Assembly (NCBI GenBank): GCA_023427355.1
Contig: JAEZBK010000176.1
Span: forward strand, 1-9,639
Origin: Pseudomonadota bacterium
Lineage (GTDB): Bacteria > Pseudomonadota > Alphaproteobacteria > Micropepsales > Micropepsaceae
Direction of reading: 5' to 3'
DNA length: 9,639 nt
The notes beneath the pieces were generated by a model that searched no databases, was not told the origin of the DNA, and saw only the letters and a list, made by a program, of their open reading frames with translations. Both the position numbers and the translations under genes were made by a program. Every line of letters begins with the position of its first letter. The first letter of the stretch is position 1. Shown here piece after piece: positions 5,804 to 9,639 of the stretch.

Positions 5804-6608
5804 CGCCGTGGCGGCCGAATTTGCCAAGTTCCTGCGTCAGCGCGGCGGGCTGTTCTGGGGCTTCTGCGCCGTGCCGTTGGTGGTGCTGGCCTTCAACCTG
5901 GTGCTGGACACCTGGATCGGAACCCGGACGCCCGTGCCGGTGGCGCTCGATCTGGGGCGCCAGGTGGTGAATGCGCTGGGGCTGGGCGGCAACAACCTGT
6001 TCCAGATATTCTTCATTGCCGGTGCGGTGGCGATTTTCAGCGGCGAGTATCGCTGGGAGACCTGGCGGCTGCTGACGCCGCGCAACAGCCGCGCCAACCT
6101 GCTGATAGCCAAGTTTGTCGTCTATGCGGGACTGGCAGCTCTCAGCCTGCTGGCATTGGCCCTGGCGGGCGCCGTGCACACGCTCTATGCGGCCATCCTG
6201 GGCGCGCAGATCGCGCTGCCGGGCCCGGCCTTTGCGCCGCAGGCCATCGGGACATTCCTGGCGAGCTGGGGTGAATTGCTGGTGCTGGGGTTGGTGGCGG
6301 CGCTGATCGCCACGCTGACCCGCGCCATGATCGGACCGTTGATCGCGACCATCAGCTTCGCGTTCGCGCAATCCATGGCGATGCTGGTGCTGGGCGCCGC
6401 CACCGCCAAGCTGCACTGGTTTGCGGCCTTTCCTGGCCTGTCGGCCTGGTATGTGCGCGCCTGGATCACGGGGGCCGAGATCGCGCCGGGCATCTATCCC
6501 GACGCCGCCCGCGCCCTGCCCGCCGCGCTTTTCGTGACGGGATGGATCGGGGTTCTGGCGGCGGCGGCGCTGGCGGCTTTCCAGCATCAGGACCTGACGC
6601 GGGAATAG
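5793..6608 (+). CDS. ABC-2 type exporter, membrane subunit
   Basis: Integral membrane partner of the preceding ATPase. I chose the ATG at 5793 (271 aa), which overlaps the upstream stop at 5801-5803, a common sign of translational coupling. An earlier in-frame ATG at 5757 would add 12 residues that only reread the ATPase coding sequence. About six hydrophobic segments are visible: roughly 20-40, 69-83, 104-135, 155-176, 179-202 and 242-263. The loop SGEYRWETWRLLTPRNSRAN (83-102) with the next helix beginning LLIAKF is the characteristic ABC-2 (BcrB/NatB-like) segment between the second and third helices that couples to the ATPase. The protein ends in a short polar tail. One ATPase plus one permease implies a dimeric exporter. 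No substrate clue is present in the window. Confidence 0.9.
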   Translation: MLADAVAAEFAKFLRQRGGLFWGFCAVPLVVLAFNLVLDTWIGTRTPVPVALDLGRQVVNALGLGGNNLFQIFFIAGAVAIFSGEYRWETWRLLTPRNSRANLLIAKFVVYAGLAALSLLALALAGAVHTLYAAILGAQIALPGPAFAPQAIGTFLASWGELLVLGLVAALIATLTRAMIGPLIATISFAFAQSMAMLVLGAATAKLHWFAAFPGLSAWYVRAWITGAEIAPGIYPDAARALPAALFVTGWIGVLAAAALAAFQHQDLTRE

Positions 6609-6805
6609 CCGCGGAAAAGCTGGAAAAATTGCCGGCGCGCGCGTCGGTTTCGGTGCCCGTTTTTCTGGCCGGAAGTCAGGGTTTCTGCTAGATTTCGGGC
6701 CTTGAGTCTGGGGGCGCAAAAGCCCTCCCAAAACCAAGAACATTCGGGGTTTTCCGGCCCCGGCGCGGTGCCGGAAACGGGGTTCTGTCAGCAGGCGGTC
6801 AGGCA
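6609..6805 (+). promoter_or_regulatory. Leader/promoter region of dnaN with an inverted repeat
   Basis: The 197 bp between the permease stop and dnaN contain no gene and probably hold the promoter of dnaN-recF-gyrB. I find no consensus -35/-10 pair; GCTAGATT near 6687 is a possible -10 (7 of 8 against GCTANAWC) with no clear -35. An exact inverted repeat, TTTCCGGC (6751-6758) and GCCGGAAA (6770-6777), encloses an 11-base GC-rich loop 28 bp before the dnaN ATG and could form a stable leader hairpin. No terminator with a T-run is present, so read-through from the ABC genes cannot be excluded. Confidence 0.45.
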
Positions 6806-7927
6806 ATGAAAATCAACGTCGAACGTGGCGCATTCCTCAAGGCGCTGAACCATGTGCAAAGCGTGGTCGAACGCCGCAACACCATTCCGATCCTGTCCAA
6901 TGTGCTGATCGAGGCGGGCAAGGCCGGGCTGAAGCTGACCGCCACCGACCTGGATATCGAGATCGTCGAGGCCCTGCCCGCCGACATCCTGCGCAATGGC
7001 GCGGCCACCGCCCCTGCCCACATGCTCTACGACATCGTACGCAAGCTGCCCGATGGGGCACAGGTGCAGGTGGAGTTGCTCTCCAGCGAAGGCGGCCGCC
7101 TGTCGGTTTCGGCCGGATCGTCGCGCTTTGAACTGGCCTGCCTGCCGCGCGAGGATTTCCCGCAGATGGCCGCAGGCGCCCTGCCGCACAAATTCCGCCT
7201 GGCCGCCGATGACCTGAAGCGCCTGATTGACAAGACCCGCTTCGCCATCTCGACAGAAGAGACGCGCTATTACCTGAACGGCATCTACCTGCATGCCGCC
7301 AAGGACGCCAAGCCGCCGGTGATGCGCGCGGTGGCGACGGACGGCCATCGCCTGGCGCGCTATGAACTGGAACTGCCCGATGGCAGCGCCGCCATGCCCG
7401 GCGTCATCGTGCCGCGCAAGACGGTGGGTGAGCTGCGCAAGCTGCTGGATGACGCGGAAGGCGCGATTGATATTTCCCTGTCGGACACCAAGATCCAGTT
7501 TGCCTGGGGTGGGGTGGAACTGACCTCCAAGCTGATTGACGGCAATTTCCCGCCCTATGAGCGCGTGATCCCGGCAGGCAACGACAAGGCGTTGGCGTTG
7601 GAAGCCAAGGAATTCGCCCAGTCCGTGGATCGCGTGTCCACCATCAGCGCCGACAAGACCCGCGCGGTGAAGCTGGGTGTCGCCAAGGACAAGGTGACGC
7701 TTTCGGTGGTGAACCCGGAATCCGGCACCGCCACCGAGGATGTGGGCGCCACCTATAGCGCCGGTCCGATGGAGATCGGTTTCAACGCCCGCTACCTGCT
7801 GGACATCACCGGACAGATCGAAGGCAAGGAAGTGCGCTTCCTGCTTTCGGACGCGGGATCGCCCGCCATCATCGAGGATGCAAGCGACACCCGCACGCTA
7901 TACGTCCTCATGCCGCTGCGGGTTTGA
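6806..7927 (+). CDS. dnaN: DNA polymerase III beta subunit (sliding clamp)
   Basis: Ring-forming clamp that tethers polymerase III and repair factors to DNA. The 373 aa comprise three clamp folds of about 120 residues each. Family segments seen: ERRNTIPILSNVLIEA (22-37), TDLDIEI (47-53), the second-domain core TRYYLNGIYLH (153-163) and VATDGHRLARYELEL (176-190), SKLIDGNFPPYERVIP (241-256), and the C-terminal YVLMPLRV (366-373), which lines the peptide-binding pocket and corresponds to the MPMRL end of E. coli. The ATG at 6806 gives the standard MKINVERGAFLKAL N-terminus, preceded by a GGCGGTCAGG purine-rich stretch. Its TGA shares one base with the recF ATG, so the two are likely translationally coupled. 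Confidence 0.98.
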   Translation: MKINVERGAFLKALNHVQSVVERRNTIPILSNVLIEAGKAGLKLTATDLDIEIVEALPADILRNGAATAPAHMLYDIVRKLPDGAQVQVELLSSEGGRLSVSAGSSRFELACLPREDFPQMAAGALPHKFRLAADDLKRLIDKTRFAISTEETRYYLNGIYLHAAKDAKPPVMRAVATDGHRLARYELELPDGSAAMPGVIVPRKTVGELRKLLDDAEGAIDISLSDTKIQFAWGGVELTSKLIDGNFPPYERVIPAGNDKALALEAKEFAQSVDRVSTISADKTRAVKLGVAKDKVTLSVVNPESGTATEDVGATYSAGPMEIGFNARYLLDITGQIEGKEVRFLLSDAGSPAIIEDASDTRTLYVLMPLRV

Positions 7928-9090
7928 TGGCGTTCGCGCCGGACATTGCGCCAGAGCGTAGAGCGGCGGCCGCAGCGAAGCTGGCGGTAACGCAGTTGCG
8001 CCTGACCAATTTCCGCTCCTATGCGGCGGGCGCGCTGTCACTGTGCGGCGCCCCCGTTGTGCTGGCCGGGCCCAATGGCGCGGGCAAGACCAATATCCTG
8101 GACGCGATCTCGCTATTGTCCCCGGGGCGTGGCCTGCGTGGGGCCAGGCTGGCGGAACATGCCCGCAAGGGACCGGTGGCGACGAATGCCGCGCTGTGGG
8201 CCGTGGCGGCCACGGTGGCGCGCGGCGGGATGGATTATGAGATCGGCACCGGGCTGACGCTGGGGCCGGGCGGCGGCGAAAAGCGGCATGTGCGCCTGAA
8301 CGGCGTGGAAGCCAAGGGCAGCGCAGACCTGGGCGACATCGTTCAGGTGCTGTGGCTAACGCCGGCCATGGACCGGCTGTTCATCGAAAGCGCGGGCGGG
8401 CGGCGGCGTTTCCTGGACCGGCTGGCACTGGGCTTCGAGCCCGCCCATGCGCGCCATTCCACCCGTTATGAAACCGCCATGCGCGAGCGTGCGCGTCTCC
8501 TGAAATATGGCCCGCGCGATCCCGCCTGGCTTGAGGGGCTGGAGAATGAAATGGCGGACTCAGGTTTCGCCATCGCCATGGCGCGCGCCGCCACGGTGGA
8601 GCGCCTGTCCCGTGCGCTGACCGAGCATGTCGGCGAATTCCCGGCAGCCGCGCTGGCGCTGAGTGACGAACTGCACCTGTCGTCGCCCGACGCCATGCGC
8701 GCTGCGTTTGCCGCCAGCCGCATCCGCGATGCCGAGGCCGGACGCACGGCCCATGGTCCGCATACCACCGACCTGCTGGTGCGGCATACCGTAAAGCGGG
8801 CCGATGCGCATGACTGCTCCACCGGCGAGCAGAAGGCGCTGCTGATTTCGATCATCCTGGCCGATGCGCGCGAACTGTCGCGCGCCCGCGACGGCCTTGC
8901 GCCGCTGCTGTTGCTCGACGAGATCGCCGCCCATCTGGATGCACGGCGCAGGAATGCCCTGTTTGCCGAAATCCACGCCCTGTCAGCCCAGGCCTGGATG
9001 ACGGGCACCGACCTGTCCCTTTTCGAAGGTTGGAACAAGAACGCCGAAATCTTCCTGGTCGAGGACGGCCAGTTCATGCGTCAGGAGTAA
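7927..9090 (+). CDS. recF: DNA replication and repair protein RecF
   Basis: SMC-like ATPase that acts with RecO and RecR to load RecA at single-strand gaps. I place the start at the ATG at 7927, sharing one base with the dnaN stop (TGATG); this gives 387 aa, usual for alphaproteobacterial RecF. Seen are LRLTNFRSY (24-32), Walker A GPNGAGKTN (48-56), QVLWLTPAMDRLFIESAGGR (140-159) matching the family's VxFxPEDLxLVxGxPxxRR region, the signature loop STGEQKALL (298-306) and Walker B LLLLDE (327-332) followed by IAAHLD. GPHTTDL (277-283) corresponds to the usual GPHRxDL. The first roughly 19 residues are Ala/Arg-rich and outside the conserved domain, so a later start cannot be excluded. It lies between dnaN and gyrB, the ancestral bacterial order. 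Confidence 0.96.
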   Translation: MAFAPDIAPERRAAAAAKLAVTQLRLTNFRSYAAGALSLCGAPVVLAGPNGAGKTNILDAISLLSPGRGLRGARLAEHARKGPVATNAALWAVAATVARGGMDYEIGTGLTLGPGGGEKRHVRLNGVEAKGSADLGDIVQVLWLTPAMDRLFIESAGGRRRFLDRLALGFEPAHARHSTRYETAMRERARLLKYGPRDPAWLEGLENEMADSGFAIAMARAATVERLSRALTEHVGEFPAAALALSDELHLSSPDAMRAAFAASRIRDAEAGRTAHGPHTTDLLVRHTVKRADAHDCSTGEQKALLISIILADARELSRARDGLAPLLLLDEIAAHLDARRRNALFAEIHALSAQAWMTGTDLSLFEGWNKNAEIFLVEDGQFMRQE

Positions 9091-9093
9091 GCC

Positions 9094-9639
9094 ATGGCAG
9101 AACCCGCCGTGAACAACAACGAATATGGCGCCGAAAGCATCAAGGTCCTGAAGGGGCTGGATGCGGTGCGCAAGCGCCCTGGCATGTATATCGGCGACAC
9201 CGATGACGGGTCGGGCCTGCACCACATGGTGTATGAGGTGGTGGACAATGCGGTTGACGAGGCGCTGGCCGGCCATGCGGACCGCATTGACGTGGCGCTG
9301 AACCCCGATGGGTCGTGCACCGTGCGCGACAATGGCCGCGGCATTCCCACCGACATCCACAAGGAGGAAGGCGTTTCCGCCGCCGAGGTCATCATGACCC
9401 AGCTTCATGCCGGCGGTAAGTTCGAGCAGAACGCCTACAAGGTTTCCGGCGGCCTGCATGGCGTGGGCGTATCGGTGGTCAATGCGCTGTCCGAGTTCCT
9501 GGATCTGCGCATCTGGCGAAACGACAAGGAGCACTATATGCAGTTCCGCCATGGCGATGCCGTGGCGCCGCTGAAGGTGGTGGCCGATGCACCGGGCCGC
9601 AAGGGAACGGAAGTCACGTTCCTGCCCTCGCCCCAGACT
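9094..9639 (+). CDS. gyrB: DNA gyrase subunit B, C-terminus cut by window edge
   Basis: ATPase subunit of the type II topoisomerase that introduces negative supercoils. 182 codons are present, against about 800 for the whole protein, covering most of the GHKL ATPase domain. [20 protein letters not shown] (16-35) is the GyrB start signature. The ATP site shows [13 protein letters not shown] (48-60) with catalytic Glu48 and Mg-binding Asn52, RDNGRGIP (78-85) with Asp79, then AGGKF (106-110) and [15 protein letters not shown] (119-133). Arg142 in IWRNDK aligns with E. coli Arg136, the aminocoumarin-contact residue, so nothing here suggests inherent resistance. AGGAG at 9083-9087, inside the recF end, is well placed for the ATG at 9094. 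Only 3 bp separate it from recF, supporting a dnaN-recF-gyrB operon. Confidence 0.98.
   Translation, partial: MAEPAVNNNEYGAESIKVLKGLDAVRKRPGMYIGDTDDGSGLHHMVYEVVDNAVDEALAGHADRIDVALNPDGSCTVRDNGRGIPTDIHKEEGVSAAEVIMTQLHAGGKFEQNAYKVSGGLHGVGVSVVNALSEFLDLRIWRNDKEHYMQFRHGDAVAPLKVVADAPGRKGTEVTFLPSPQT

Noticed and set aside
4919..6608. The ABC pair as a recent mobile insertion
   Set aside because: No transposase, terminal repeats or target duplication are visible, and base composition looks like that of the neighbouring genes.
6708..6728. Hairpin around GGGGGC-GCAAAA-GCCC as a terminator after the ABC genes
   Set aside because: The stem is six bp with a wobble and is followed by A-rich rather than T-rich sequence.
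5733..6806. A 357-codon minus-strand open frame across the ABC permease and dnaN leader
   Set aside because: Its product is Gln/Arg/His-rich low-complexity sequence with no family resemblance, opposite a clear membrane protein gene.
7924..7926. TTG at 7924 as the recF start
   Set aside because: The ATG at 7927 is one codon later, is the stronger start codon and gives the usual TGATG overlap with the dnaN stop.

Overview
The window looks like a chromosomal replication-initiation neighbourhood of a GC-rich alphaproteobacterium. Three observations support this. The order ubiE (divergent)-mutM-enoyl-CoA hydratase-rpsT-dnaA is typical of that class. The DnaA resembles the Caulobacter type in its P-loop and DNA-binding domain. 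GANTC sites, the target of the CcrM methyltransferase, cluster upstream of dnaA. I cannot assign a genus from sequence alone.

Left part (1-2532): a 3'-truncated ubiE on the minus strand diverges from mutM (formamidopyrimidine-DNA glycosylase) across 46 bp. mutM is followed 7 bp later by a crotonase-family enoyl-CoA hydratase. Then comes rpsT (ribosomal protein S20), with its own strong promoter and a clean intrinsic terminator.

Centre (2533-4888): about 400 bp of non-coding DNA of roughly 50% GC, well below the flanking genes. It carries six GANTC sites (two of them just before the terminator), several inverted repeats and only weak DnaA-box-like sequences. It is a candidate oriC and/or regulatory region for dnaA. 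It runs into a small single-domain rhodanese gene, with a near-perfect 22-bp palindrome directly upstream of that gene's probable -10 element. dnaA follows. Its AAA+ domain keeps the nucleotide-binding residues but departs from the family consensus at several other positions. Its DNA-binding domain is conventional.

Right part (4889-9639): an ABC-2 type exporter pair (ATPase and membrane subunit, overlapping by 11 bp) lies between dnaA and dnaN. After a 197-bp leader come dnaN, recF and the start of gyrB, packed tightly (1-bp overlap, then a 3-bp gap) like one operon.

The genes are mostly housekeeping: replication initiation (DnaA), sliding clamp (DnaN), gap repair (RecF), topology (GyrB) and oxidative base repair (MutM). 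I see no mobile element, CRISPR array, tRNA or rRNA, and no clearly new multi-gene system. The points most worth checking are the dnaA upstream region, the divergent DnaA ATPase domain, and the rhodanese and ABC genes placed beside the replication genes.
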